Assembly: GCA_016946835.1 (NCBI GenBank)
Contig: JACVTC010000039.1
Location: 173,501-237,500 of the forward strand
Reading direction: 5' to 3'
Length of the DNA: 64,000 nt
Source of the DNA: Neocallimastix lanati (nom. inval.)
Lineage: Eukaryota; Neocallimastigomycota; Neocallimastigomycetes; Neocallimastigales; Neocallimastigaceae
Shown piece by piece: positions 13,806 through 26,655 of the stretch. Position 1 is the stretch's first letter, and the number at the start of each line of letters is the position of its first letter. A program made the translations under genes and the position numbers. The notes under the pieces were generated by a model, which did not search any database, was not told the DNA's origin, and saw nothing but the letters and a program-made list of their open reading frames with translations.

Positions 13806-13972
13806 TTTATTTATTGAATGGTATATATAAAAAATATATTAATATAATAAGTAAATTTTTTTTATTAAATATATATTTATTTACTAAACAAATAATTTTT
13901 TTTTATTTTAATATTCCTTTCTTTTGTAACATTTATCAATTATGATATATATAAAGATATATATGTTCCTTT
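13806..13972 (-). promoter_or_regulatory. Short spacer between the two LRR genes
   Basis: Only 167 bp separate the stop codon of the upstream LRR gene (13975-13973) from the ATG of the downstream one (13805). It must hold the 3' end of one gene and the promoter of the next, unless they are co-transcribed. It is A/T only, with no recognisable motif. Confidence 0.4.
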
Positions 13973-14347
13973 CTAATTACCATTGAAATTTGTATTCTCT
14001 AAATTTTTAGATAAATCACTTATTTCGCCATGTTCAAATTGATAATTTTCACAGTCTTCACTATTAATTTTTTCTAAACAACGATTATTAGAAACAAATT
14101 CATCCTCAGGATATTCCGATTCCATATTCACAATAATACTTTTATCATCGATGGAAATAGTAATAGAGGTGGCGGTTTGACTAACACGAGAATCCCTTTT
14201 GTTACGACGATTTGTTTCATCATAGGATGTAGAAAAAATACTTTCTTTTCTATCATTTGGATTAAAATACATTTTTTCTTCTGGAGTAATATATTCACCA
14301 ATTTCTTTGTAATCATCATCAATAATAGATGTCCCTTCATTCACCTT

Positions 14348-14385
<38 letters not shown>

Positions 14386-14882
14386 ATATATAAATAAAAT
14401 GATTAAAATGAAAATAAAATGAAATAATAACAAATATAATATATATATATATAATTCAAATAAATATACAAATAAATATATTTTTTTTAATAATTTAAAT
14501 AATTTATTATAAGGAATAGTATATTACTTACACTGTTTGAATATGTTCAAGAATTTTTTGGTGTACTTGTTTAATTGGATTATTATATAGGTCACTTTAT
14601 TTTATATATTGAATAATGATGTTAAAATATTAAATATACATATCAATATTTATTATTAATAATTAATTAAATAACTAAAATGAATAAAAAAAGAAAAAAA
14701 AAAAAAGTAAAATAATTATTAATTAAAATAAATTATAAAATAAATAAATATATTTTTTACAGCTGTGAAAGGTAGCTTAATTCTAAAATTTCTAATGGAA
14801 TAGATTCAATTTTATTATTATTTAAAGATCTAAATTTAATAATTTAAAAATAAAATAAAATACAAACAAATAAATAAATACC

Positions 14883-14956
<74 letters not shown>

Positions 14957-16105
14957 GACATAAAAAAATTAAATATTAATATGTAATTTTTTTTATCTTA
15001 TATTAAATATTTTTATATTGCTTACAATGACTTTAACATTGTTAATTGAGTAATATCTTTTGGAATATACACAATTTTATTGTTATCTAGTATTCTATTT
15101 AATTATTATTTAAATATATATATATTTGTTTATTTATATAATTGTTTAAATATATTAATAATAATTATTGTAGTAATAATAATATTTAATTAATTTTGAG
15201 GATCATTTTATTTTTGTATTAATTAATATGTATAAAATATACTTACAGTTCTTCAAGGTTATTTAAGTAAAAAACATTAGGAAATTGGGTTAATCCATTT
15301 TCACATAAATTTCTTTTAATTATATATATAATTATATAAATATATATATATATTATTATTATTATTGATTATAATTATTTAATAATATTAATATATTAAT
15401 TCAATTCAATAGATAAATATTTATAATAGTTTTAAATACTATATTATATAATATGTAAAAATTAATAAAACAATTTTTTTTAATTACAGTTTTCTTAAAT
15501 CAATAATTTGTATAATTTCGCCCTCATCAACATTTGAAATAGTTTTATTTTCTTTTTTACTATTTTATTATTATTATTACATAGGAGAAGCAAATAATCA
15601 AATTAATAAAAATAGATATTAAATTATTTATATCTTAATTAATAAGTTATAACTTACATAATATATAATTTTTCTAAAATATCTGATAAAGCCATTATAT
15701 TACCAGAATTTCTATTAATTTTTAATACTTTATTGACTATTTTGAAATCTTCTATAACTTCAACATTATCATCAATTTCTCTGTTATTATTATCATTATT
15801 TTGATTGTAATTATTATAATATATTATATATATAATAATTATTAAATATGAACTATTTCAAGAAAATATTTTATTTTTTTACATATATATATTAATTATA
15901 TATAATTATATAATGAATAGTTTTAATATGTACAAAACCCAAAGATTATAATTCATAATACTTTTTTGAATTTTTTTGATTGGATTTTTTTTAATATTTC
16001 TTAATAAATATATATATATATAAATAGAAAGATAAAATATAATAAAAAAAATTAATATCGAATTTTATGTATATATATATATACAAGTATAAACATTACT
16101 TGTGT

Positions 16106-16159
<54 letters not shown>

Positions 16160-18317
16160 TTAACTTACATCCAATATAAATTTGATAATGATTTTAGAAT
16201 TGTTGGAAATTCATTTATTTTGTTATTTTCAAGTTCACTGTATTAATATATATTTATATTAAATTATATAATAAAAATATTAAGCGTATTAATTTAATAA
16301 ATTTATAATCTTTTTATGTACAATATAAAGATATATATATATATATTTTTTTTACATATGCTGAAGTTCTGTTAAGTTCTGTATTGTGAATGGGAGAGTG
16401 GTTAATTTATTATCACTAAGATATCTAATATATATAAAATTATTATTAAATAGTATTATTAAATAGTATTAATATTTAAATAATTAGTATCCATTAATAT
16501 ATTTAATATATATTATATATTTTATTTCTTTATAAAATTTTCCAAATATTAATTATTATTTCAATAAAAACTATATATATTAATTTAAATAAAATTTATT
16601 ACAAATTAACCAATTTAGTTAAATTTCCAATTTCAGAGGCCAAAACAGTCATATCTGTATTTGATAAATTTCTTAATAAATAAAAAAAAACAACAATAAT
16701 AATAAACATATGAATATATAAATATTATAAAATATAAAAATTTTAATAAATATAAAATCAAACAATATAAATTAATAAATATATTAATATATATAAATCA
16801 TAAATCATTACAAATCTACTATATTGCTAAATTGAACATAATTTTTTGGATATTCTGTTATTTTTTTTTTTTCTTGTATTCTTTAATCATAAAAGAAATT
16901 GATAATTGTGAATATCATAAATTATTAATAAAATAATATTAATAATAACAATAATAAAAAAAAATTAGGTTTATTTTAAATAACATAATATATTAATTCA
17001 ATATTTACAATAAATCCAAAATTTTTAATGAATTATCAAATCTTTGTAAATCATAAGGTCTATTTTTTAAATCTAAATTTCCATCATTGAAATCATTGGT
17101 AAAGCATAAATCTTGATTATCAGTATAAACACCACTTTTGAATAATCATTATTATTATTAATATAATGATGAAGTAAATATAAAAATATATATTTTAAAT
17201 ATTTCTATTATTTTTTTTTCTTATATCTCTTATTCATACATACACAATTTTAATATTTCTATCTATTAAACCCTGTGGTATCTTTTTAATAAGATTATTT
17301 TTTATATTACTAGTATTATTAGTTTTGAATTTTTGAAGTATATTCCAATAAATAAAATAAGAAATTTGAATAGGATTAATAAATAATATTTAATTTAACA
17401 TAAAAAAGGCATATTATTATATATTCTATTTTATATTTGAAAATTATTATCAATAATAAATAAACTTTAATAAATTACATAATAACAATTTTTTGTAAAT
17501 TTCCTAATTCTTCAGGTAATGATGTTAAATTGTTATCATTAATTCTCCTATAGGTAATTTAATATAAATAAATGACATTTATTAATAAAAATATATATAT
17601 ATTTATTATATTTTTTATGATGTTTTTAATTGTAGTATAATGCTATTTAATTGTAATTTATAGTTTTTATTTTTTTCATTTTGCTTACAAAATTTTTAAT
17701 TCAGTTAAATCACCAATGCTTGGAGTTAAACTTGTTAATTTATTATTATATACACGTCTTTAATTGTAAGTTAAAAGATGTAAAATTTTATTAAGGAATC
17801 ATTTATATAAAAATTTTTTTATTAAGTTAGAAATGATAAAAAAATTTATATGATAATAATTTCATATTTTTTTTTAAGTATTACAATTCTTCAAGTTTTT
17901 TTAGTGATTTTATTGAATCTGGAAGTTCCTTTAAATAATTATTATGAAGAAATCTATATAGAAATATATAATAAAAATTCAATTTAAATATTATATTATT
18001 ATAGTTTGTAATATTTATTAGTATTAAAATATATATATATGTATAATATTAAATTCTTGATATATTGTTATTATTATTATTCTGTATATTCTCTTAATTT
18101 ATTTTTACAGTTTTTTCAGAAGTAATAAATTGCCTATTTCATTTGGGATATATTCTAATTTATTATTATCAATATATAAAAGTTCTAATTTTTTAAGATT
18201 TCTAATTTCAGCAGGTAAAGAATGTATTTGATTATCAGAAAGACGTCTTTTAATATTTATAATTATAAATGTCATTTTATTTTATTTTATTTTATTTTTT
18301 TTTTTTTTTTGAATTCG

Positions 18318-18348
<31 letters not shown>

Positions 18349-18364
18349 TTTATTATTATTGTTA

Positions 18365-18444
<80 letters not shown>

Positions 18445-19785
18445 TTAATATTTTAAATTTAATGTGAATAAATAAAATTGGATATAATTGAAAATATACA
18501 TATTTATTTCCCCCATTTTTGTGAAGTAAAAATTTTTTATAATAATATTATGATATAAATATTTATATTTATTGAAATAAAAAACATATAATTAATCAAT
18601 AATAAATTGATATAACATATATTAAATATTATCTATATTATTATTATTGTTATTTTTCGTTGTTTGATAATATTTACAAAACTTTTAATTTTGTTAAATT
18701 TCCTATTTCTTTAGGAAGAATTTGTAATTTGTTATTATTCAATTCCCTGTTAAATAAATAAATAATATATATATATTATTATTATTATTATTAAAAAATA
18801 TTATTATTATTATTTACAATTTCTATTAAAATAATTACAATTCTCTTAATTCAACCAAATTTCCAAGTTCCTTTGGCATATATGTTAAGTTATTTTCATT
18901 TAGATATCTTTATTTAATTGATATTATTAAAAGTATATATATATATATTTTATTATAAAATTTTAATTTTAGATTTAGAATAATATTTATATTTATATTT
19001 ATATTTAAATATATATATATATAATAATTATAAATAATAAAAATAGTCATTACAAATTAATTAAATTTGGAAAATTTCCAATTTCTTTTGGAATTGTATT
19101 TATTCCATTATTACATAAAAATCTAAATGTGAAAGTTTTACATATGAATAGTATATTTCAAATTTAATTATTTAAAGATACATATATTAAAAAAAGTATA
19201 TAAATAAATATTTATTTATAAAATAAATATTTATTTAATATTAGAATTTATGGTATTTAAATATAATTACAAGTTTTCAGTGAATAATAATTTATGTAGG
19301 TTTTTAGGCCATTTTTTAATATCTATTGATTTACTATTAAAATAAAAATTTAAAAAGTCCACATTTTATTATTATTATCATTTTTATTTTTATTTTTATT
19401 TTTATTATTATTATTATTATTATTAAATATTATATATATATATATATAATATATGATTATTATTATTAATAAAGAAAAAAATATATATTATATATAATTA
19501 TTAATATATGAATAATAATATATAGATATAAGTGAAAGCATAATATGATATGTTATAAATTATTATAATTATATTTTTTACAATGAAGTTTATAATATAT
19601 AATATATATAGATATTAGTCTTTATTTGAATTATACAAAAAAAAAAAAAAAAAAAAAAAAAAATTCATTTTTGGTTATTACTAATGCTCTGAATTTTCCA
19701 GTAAACTGAAGAGGTCTATGACTCCTTTACTATCATTAGAATAGATAAGTTTATTTAATCCACTTATATCGTTTGAGTTTTCCAT
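13973..19785 (-). CDS. Leucine-rich repeat protein, one LRR per exon (23 exons)
   Basis: I read 23 exons giving about 696 residues. Exon 1 is 19785-19682 (MENSNDISGLNKLIYSND...). Regular exons include 19333-19271, 19122-19054, 18907-18839, 18746-18678, 18246-18109 (two LRRs), 17953-17885, 17757-17689, 17547-17479, 17309-17244, 16880-16812, 16671-16603, 16424-16356, 16237-16169, 15999-15934, 15312-15247, 15094-15026, 14829-14761 and 14594-14532. Three irregular ones are 17134-17009, 15780-15658 and 15559-15488. Typical repeats are LFLCNNGINTIPKEIGNFPN and ELNNNKLQILPKEIGNL, close to intracellular LxxNxLxxLPxEIGxL repeats. Every intron is phase 2. The last exon (14348-13973) is a non-LRR acidic, Ser-rich tail ending NTNFNGN and TAG. 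No signal peptide, kinase or GTPase domain is seen. Expected role: a protein-interaction scaffold; partner unknown. The bulk call is firm, though some irregular exons may be wrong. Confidence 0.87.
18352..18446. repeat. TTA trinucleotide microsatellite in an LRR-gene intron
   Basis: About 30 TTA units lie in the 430-bp intron between exons 5 and 6 of the large LRR gene, next to a long poly(T) tract. Its length is the main reason this intron is larger than its neighbours. Confidence 0.9.
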
Positions 19786-19863
19786 TAAATATTACTTTAT
19801 AAAATATCAAATATCTTTATTAATTTCTATCTATTTATTTATTTATTTGATATTGTTATATTA

Positions 19864-19958
19864 TCTTTTTTTTTTTTTTCTTTATTTTCTTTCTTTTTTC
19901 TCTTTTAGTTCTCTTCTTTATTACATTTAATCTTTTACATTCAATTCTTGTAACTTTA
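19864..19958. repeat. Copy 1 of a duplicated CT-rich segment
   Basis: CTCTTTTAGTTCTCTTCTTT, followed by an ACATTCAATTCTTGTAACTT-like tail, recurs at about 21550-21630. More distal blocks near 20400-20470 and 20615-20700 also have counterparts, near 21660-21715 and 21718-21770. The second locus therefore looks like a shortened copy of the first. Confidence 0.65.
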
Positions 19959-20775
19959 TGTGAAAAAAACAGTAAAAAATAATTTAATTGAAATATAATT
20001 GAAGTCTATTATTATTATTATTATAATTATAATTATTATTATTTTATTATTACACTGAAAATACTAATTATTTTAAAATATCAATTAAATATTATTTTAA
20101 ATTTATATTAAAATTTATTAATAAAACCATAAAAATTAAATATAAAATGTATTAATAATTAATTTTAATTATTATATTAATTATATCAAAATAACAAATT
20201 AAAGAATAAAGAAAATAAAAAAAATAAAAAGAAGGTTAATATAAATAAAATTATATTTGATATTTTTAGTAATTATTTTTTAAAATAATAATAATAATAA
20301 TTAAAATATGTTTTATCAATAATGCATTAAATTTTAATGTATAATAAATTTTATGTTTTAATTTCTTTTAAAAAAAAAAAATTTTTTTTAATATAAATTA
20401 TACATTAAAAAAAAAATATGATTATTAATATAATAAAAGATCAATAGTAATAATTTTAGGTTATATTTTTTTTTCCTGATTTAGTTGGTATAAATCATAA
20501 ATTATATTTTATTTTCTTAACATAAATTAATTATTATTGATAAGATTGACATAATCCTTACATTTAATATTTTTTCTTATTATTATTTTTTTTTTTTATA
20601 AATATGTAATAAAAATAAAATTACTACTATTTTCTATATTTTCTATCTTATTAATTAATATTTAAATTTAAAATATTCCAACTAATAATATATGTAATTT
20701 TATACTATATATAAAATATTTTAATATTATTCAAAAAATCAAAATATTAAATAAAAAAGATAAAAAATTTTAAAT

Positions 20776-20781
20776 GAAATA

Positions 20782-20821
<40 letters not shown>

Positions 20822-20873
20822 AAAATATTTTAATATTATTAATATTATTATTATTATTATAAAAATATTTTAA

Positions 20874-20919
<46 letters not shown>

Positions 20920-20980
20920 AAAATATTTTAATATTATTATTATTATTATTATTATAAAAATTATTATATAAATATTTTAA

Positions 20981-21014
<34 letters not shown>

Positions 21015-21085
21015 AAAATTATTATAAAAATATTTTAATATTATTATTATTAATATTATTATTATTATTATAAAAATATTTTAAT
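20776..21085. repeat. Compound TTA array with AAAAATATTTTAATA spacers
   Basis: Runs of TTA or ATT units of varying length are punctuated about six times by the spacer TAAAAATATTTTAATA. This gives a higher-order tandem repeat of roughly 40-65 bp period. Confidence 0.85.
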
Positions 21086-21221
21086 AAAAAAAAACTGGTT
21101 CATAATTTTAAAGTGGAAAAAATTTCATTTTTTTTTTTATATTTGTACTTTTTTTAAAAAAAAAAAAAAAAAAAAATAATTAAAATTTTAAATAAATATA
21201 AAATAAATAAACAAAATTAAA

Positions 21222-21490
21222 GTTCACAGTAATTGCGGCTATAAAAAAAATAAAATATATATTTATACATTACATATTATTTTAAAATATTGTTTTAGAA
21301 AAAATATATTTTTGTAAATATAACATATAAATTTATAATGAAAAAAATTTATGATTTGAACTCTTTATTAAAGCATTAAATAATATTAAAACTTTATTTG
21401 TGTATGAATTGATTTTATAAATATAAATAAATATTTAAATATATTTATATTAAATAAGTTTTAGTAAAAATGGAATTGGTATTTTCAATA
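21222..21490 (+). repeat. Dispersed repeat, copy 1 (GCGGCTATAAAAAAA family)
   Basis: TTCACAGTAATTGCGGCTAT at 21222, followed by poly(A), matches TTCGCAATAATTGCCGCTAT at 50310. Some 245 bp later AATGGAATTGGTATTTTC matches a sequence the same way downstream of 50310 (near 50579). Both loci thus share two spaced motifs, as copies of one old element would. Confidence 0.5.
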
Positions 21491-21549
21491 AAACAGGTAT
21501 ATAATTTAATGATGGAAATGATAACCCTATTAATTATCATATAAATATT

Positions 21550-21780
21550 TTCTTTTCTTTTTTTTTTTTTTTTTCTCTTTTAGTTCTCTTCTTTATTCTA
21601 TTTATTCTTCTACATTCAATTCTTATAACTTATTAATTTTAAAATTAATTTTATTTTAAGAAAAAATATGATTATTTATGTAATAAAATATCAATAGTAA
21701 TAATAGTAGGTTAATTATTTATTATCCATCTTATTAATCAATATTTTAGTTTTATAATATGCCATTTAATAATTATAATA
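21550..21780. repeat. Copy 2 (shortened) of the 19.86-20.7 kb segment
   Basis: Carries the CT-rich block, then a block with CAATAGTAATAAT and GTAGGTTA, then a CATCTTATTAAT block, in the same order as the longer copy but with several hundred bases missing. Confidence 0.6.
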
Positions 21781-21824
21781 AAATATTAATTCTTATAAAA
21801 ATAGAAAATATTAAGGTTCAGCGT

Positions 21825-22200
21825 ATTTAGTATTTAGGATGGGTAAAGAATATTATAATACATTACATGTACTAACAAATCTAGTTAACAGGAACATAAA
21901 TTTTCATCAATCTTGAATTAAAGCCTAGAAGAAGTCTCTTGATATGGTCTCAGCCACATTTTCATGTACATGCGACTGTTAAGGTACCACTTAAAGATTA
22001 AGAAATGAGGAAATGAGAGTCGACTTGATATGACCAATTATCAACTATTGTAACTGTATAATACAATAATACATTATATATGCTTGTGATGACTCATATA
22101 TATTTAAATATTACACTGCTCTAGGTTTTACTCGCAGTATATATAAATATATATATGGTATTACGTAAAAGAAGGGCGTCATATATTTATATGTAGATAT
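21825..22200. other. GC-richer island of unknown origin
   Basis: About 375 bp with noticeably balanced composition (for example GTCTCAGCCACATTTTCATG and GGTACCAC) inside pure AT desert. No open frame longer than about 30 codons and no tRNA fold is visible. It is probably a decayed mobile element or LTR remnant, or an unrecognised structured RNA. I cannot tell which. Confidence 0.4.
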
Positions 22201-22356
22201 ACATAAAAGTCAATCATTTTAAATATTACATATTACATATAAAAATAAAAAAAGATTATAACTTTATTATTGTTTAATTTATTCGTAAATTTATTATGAT
22301 TTAATTTATTAATTGGAAGAATGGGAGATTAATATAAAAATGAAATAAATAAATAA

Positions 22357-22396
<40 letters not shown>

Positions 22397-22626
22397 TTAT
22401 TATATTTAATAAAAACTTTAAAAAAAAAAAAAAAAGTTATTAATATAGAATATAGTTAAAATTTTATGATATTATATGCATTAATTTAAAAATAATGATT
22501 TAAAAAATATAATATATAATATATAATTACATTTTTTATTTTTTTTAACCATTATAACCATTTATAATATAATATAAAAATAAATATTATATTTCATCTT
22601 TATTTTTTTTAATTTATATTAGCATA

Positions 22627-22659
<33 letters not shown>

Positions 22660-22818
22660 TAGTAATACTTTTAATAAATAAATATATTTTTTTAAAAAAA
22701 AAGTTCAATAGTAAAAAAAATGAATATAATGAAAAATTTCGATAGTTTATTATGTATATGTATTTAAATATTAGAGTAAAAGATTATTAAATTTTAATGT
22801 TAGCAATAATTATTAAAA

Positions 22819-22985
22819 AATGTTTGGAAAATATAATAAAATGATATAAAATGAAAAAAAAAATGTTTGGAAAATATAATAAAATGATATAAAATGATAA
22901 AAAAATGTTTGAAAATATAATAAAATGATATAAAATGAAAAAGAAATGTCAAGTATATATAATAAAATTATATAAAATGAAAAAA
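22819..22985. repeat. Minisatellite, four copies of a 41-43-bp unit
   Basis: Units beginning AATGTTTGGAAAATATAATA start at 22819, 22862, 22904 and 22945; the last one is diverged. Confidence 0.9.
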
Positions 22986-23940
22986 AAAAAAAATATATAT
23001 ATATATATATATATGAATATACTAGCAAAGAACAAAAGTTAGTATTGTAACAATAAAAATTTTGAAAATATATATTAATGTTAATTAAAAATAATTATAA
23101 AATATATACATATAATATATATGATTAATAAAAGTAATATCAATTATATTACTTTAAATAAAAAAATATATAATTGATATTTTTTTTTTCAAAAATTAAT
23201 TTCAAAAATTACTTTAAATATATAAATTTTTTTCAAAAATTAATTTCAAAAATTAAAGATGCAATATAAATGTAATATCAATTATATATTATATATTATA
23301 TATTATATATTACTTAAAATAAAATATATATATAGTTGATATTTTATTATTATTTTTATTTTTATAAATTGAAATTAAAAGTATATAAAAAATAAAATTT
23401 TATCAATAAATATGACATATAAATGACTGTAATAATAATAAATAATAATATATTATTATAAATAATAAATAATTATATATAAATAATATATAAATAATAA
23501 TAAATAATAATAATTTTTAATAATATTAAAAATAAAAATGTGACATTTAGCAATTAAGCATTTCCATCTCCTAAAAAAAGTATTTCAACTGAATAAAAAA
23601 TATTAATAATATAAAAATATAATAAATAAACTTTTAAAATCATTATTTATATCTTCATATAATAAAAATCCAATAAATTTTAAAATATTTATAATTTTAA
23701 TTTATAATAAATTATAACGATAGTTTACACAAAGCCGCTGGTATAGCTAATTAAATAAATTCTAAATATGGAAAAAGAATTTTGATTCAATAATATTTTT
23801 ATATAAATTTAATTATATTTTATAAATTTATAGATTATTAAAAGAAATAATAATAAATTACCATCGTAAATATATTTTTTATTAGCCAATAGTTTTAAAG
23901 GATTTAAATTATTAATTATATTAAAAATTATATATAAATG

Positions 23941-23973
<33 letters not shown>

Positions 23974-24039
23974 TATGAATGAAAAATTACTGTTGGTATT
24001 TATTTAATATAAATATTTAATTATATAAATAAAATATAA

Positions 24040-24086
24040 AATTATATATTTAGAAGAAATATTTCTCTTCTTCTAAATATATAATT
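24040..24086. repeat. Perfect 19-bp hairpin
   Basis: Arms 24040-24058 and 24068-24086 are exact reverse complements around a 9-nt loop (ATATTTCTC). The stem contains TAGAAGAA, so it is not simply an AT palindrome. Confidence 0.85.
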
Positions 24087-25189
24087 AATATTATTTTAAA
24101 TACTATTTTAATGTATATATATTATAATTCATTAATTTAAAATCTACATTTTTACACATTCATTAATAATTGATGATAAATAAATAATAAAAATAATTTA
24201 AAAGAAATTCAATAAATAAATTTATATATAAATTCAATTGCATTATATAATCTTAATTATATTATTATAAAAAAATCTTCATGATTTTATTGGTAATTTT
24301 GTATATAAAATATATTTTGAAATAAATTTTAAATATAAATAAAAAAAATCTTTTATATATTATATTATATGGAACGAATAGAATATTTGTTTATTAATAA
24401 AAAATATATAGAAGTATAAAAAATATTATAAATATAAAAAATATAACAGATTATATTTTACTTTACAGCATGACTAGTTAAACAAATTATAAATTTAATA
24501 ATTAATAAATAAATAGTATGAAAAATATACATATATATATGTATAAATCATCTGTACCAAAATGAAAGTATTTATTCATATAATAATAAATATTAAATAT
24601 GATTAAATAATATCATTTGTTAATTTATTTATATATAAATGAATAATAAATGAAATGTTGGGTATCAAGTATTTAATAATAAAAATTTAAAAATTAATTT
24701 CATTGAAATAACATAGTTAAAAAATAAAGGCTTTCCTTTATATATTATGTATATAAAATATTAATTCTTAATTAATACCGAAAAGAGAAAATGTTAAAAA
24801 AGTTACCATCATTGATAATAATAAAAAATACCATATTTTTAATTAAATCCTTGATTTATAAAACATTCAAAATGATATATAAGTTTTATTTATTTTTATG
24901 AATATAAAAATATAAAATAAAAATAAAATAAAAATATTAAATATATAATAAATGTTTTATTTGAAAAATTATACATATATTTATATGTTTATTTATAAAA
25001 AAATCATCCTTAAAGTATAAATATATATAAATATATTTTAAGAATAATTTTTTTTTATTTATTTTTGTGTTTTGTTTATACTCACAATATATTTATAATA
25101 TATATATAGTATTGTACCACATATATATTATTAATTAAAGTTTTTCTATTTGAAATTTATAAATGGTAAAAATATTTTTATCAAATAGA

Positions 25190-25240
<51 letters not shown>

Positions 25241-26196
25241 ATAGAAAATTTAAAATTTAATAATATATATGATTTAGTTTATAATATGGTACATAATATA
25301 TATTACACAAAATTAAATTTTATATAATTATATATAATTCAATTTAACATATAAATATAAATAGAAAAAATAAATAAATAATTCTATTAATATTAAAAAT
25401 AATTTATGAAAATATACAAATTTTAACAAAATAGAATTAACAAAAAAAAATATTTCCTTTTTTTATTTTTTTTTTTATTTTTTATTTTTTATTTTTTATT
25501 TTTTTATTTTTTAAAACTTCAAACCTGACTTATAATTTTTAATTAGGTTTTTTCTTTTTTTCTTCTTTTTTTTTTTTTTCTTTATTATTTGTTAATTCAT
25601 TGATTAATAAAAAAAAAAAAAAAAAAAAAGAACAATTTAAAATTAAAAAAAAATAAATAGACATTTATATTATTATTAATACGAACACTGAAACAATTAC
25701 ATATAAATTTAAAAAAAAAAAAAAAAAAAAGATTATTAATATTTATTAAAAATCATATATTCAATATAAATATCAAAGAATAAAAAAATGTTTTAACAAA
25801 TAAAAATTTTTAATTTTTCTTTGTTAAATATATTTTTATCAATTTTATTAACAAAACAATAATATATATATGTTATATAATATAATAATATTATAAACTG
25901 ATATTCATTCTTTTTATTTAAGCATATCTTATTAATGACATTTCAGTATTAATATTTATTCAAAATATTATATATTTAAAAACAATAATATATATAAATA
26001 TATAATAATATAATTAATAATTATATTATATCATTATTATTTAATTTCTCATTCTTATACATATTTTATCTCAACATTTATTAAATATATTATAACTATC
26101 AATATCCATACTTTTTTTAATCAAAATAATTAATATAATACTTTTAAATTGAAACAATACTGAATATTTTGATTAAAAGTATTATATATATGTAAT

Positions 26197-26250
26197 AGAA
26201 TTATATCATCAATATTAATAACAGAATTATATCATCAATATTAATAACAG
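26197..26250. repeat. 26-bp tandem duplication
   Basis: AGAATTATATCATCAATATT with its six-base tail occurs twice back to back, about 400 bp upstream of the next gene. Confidence 0.85.
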
Positions 26251-26655
26251 AAGTAAAAAAATATATTATACAAAAATTATTAATTTGAACAAGAACTTTT
26301 ATATTTCTTTTAATAAATAGGAAGATTTTATATTTATTTCAAAAGGAATATAAAAGTTTAACAATATATGATAATAATATAATATGTCTATTTTATTTTC
26401 GTTTTTATAGCTTTTATATTTATAATACTATTGACAAACAATATTTAAATTTTAAATAATATAAAACTACGCATTAACTCTTTTATTACAAGTAATTATA
26501 CATATAATTTAAGTTTTGAAAATTCCATTTTTTTCATATAATTTAAGCATTGAAAATTTTTTAAAGATTTAATTTTATAAAATATTGTATTAAATATCGG
26601 TTTTCTAATATATAAAAAGAATCTATCCAAAAATAATTTAATAAAATATAATAAA

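Larger units (their letters stand above)
19786..26655. other. Repeat-rich intergenic desert
   Basis: Almost 7 kb between divergent genes (the LRR gene leftwards, a Ser/Asn-rich gene rightwards). I find no gene with conserved sequence or a believable exon chain. Contents are TTA arrays, poly(A) tracts, a decayed internal duplication, a GC-richer island at 21825-22200, a minisatellite, hairpins and a TAAA microsatellite (about 25187-25242). Individual items are listed separately. Confidence 0.7.

Noticed and set aside
13973-14344. Separate 123-residue gene starting at a GTG
   Set aside because: The GTG is internal. The frame continues upstream to an acceptor and joins the last LRR exon in phase 2, so it is the C-terminal tail of the LRR gene.
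18222-18467. 81-codon plus-strand ORF of Phe/Tyr repeats
   Set aside because: It is a translation of poly(T) and TTA microsatellite inside an intron of the opposite-strand LRR gene.
10972-19785. One single giant LRR gene
   Set aside because: A clean stop at 13975-13973 and a new ATG at 13805, with in-frame stops between, favour two genes. A GTAATT donor at the stop keeps a fusion transcript barely possible.
22813-23028. 71-codon minus-strand repeat ORF
   Set aside because: Produced by the 41-43-bp minisatellite; the repeat period, not selection, keeps it open.
23715-23790. Ankyrin-like fragment (DSLHKAAGIAN then KYGKRILI)
   Set aside because: Too short, broken by a stop and without neighbouring exons; a loosely similar AT sequence near 24470 suggests repeat debris.
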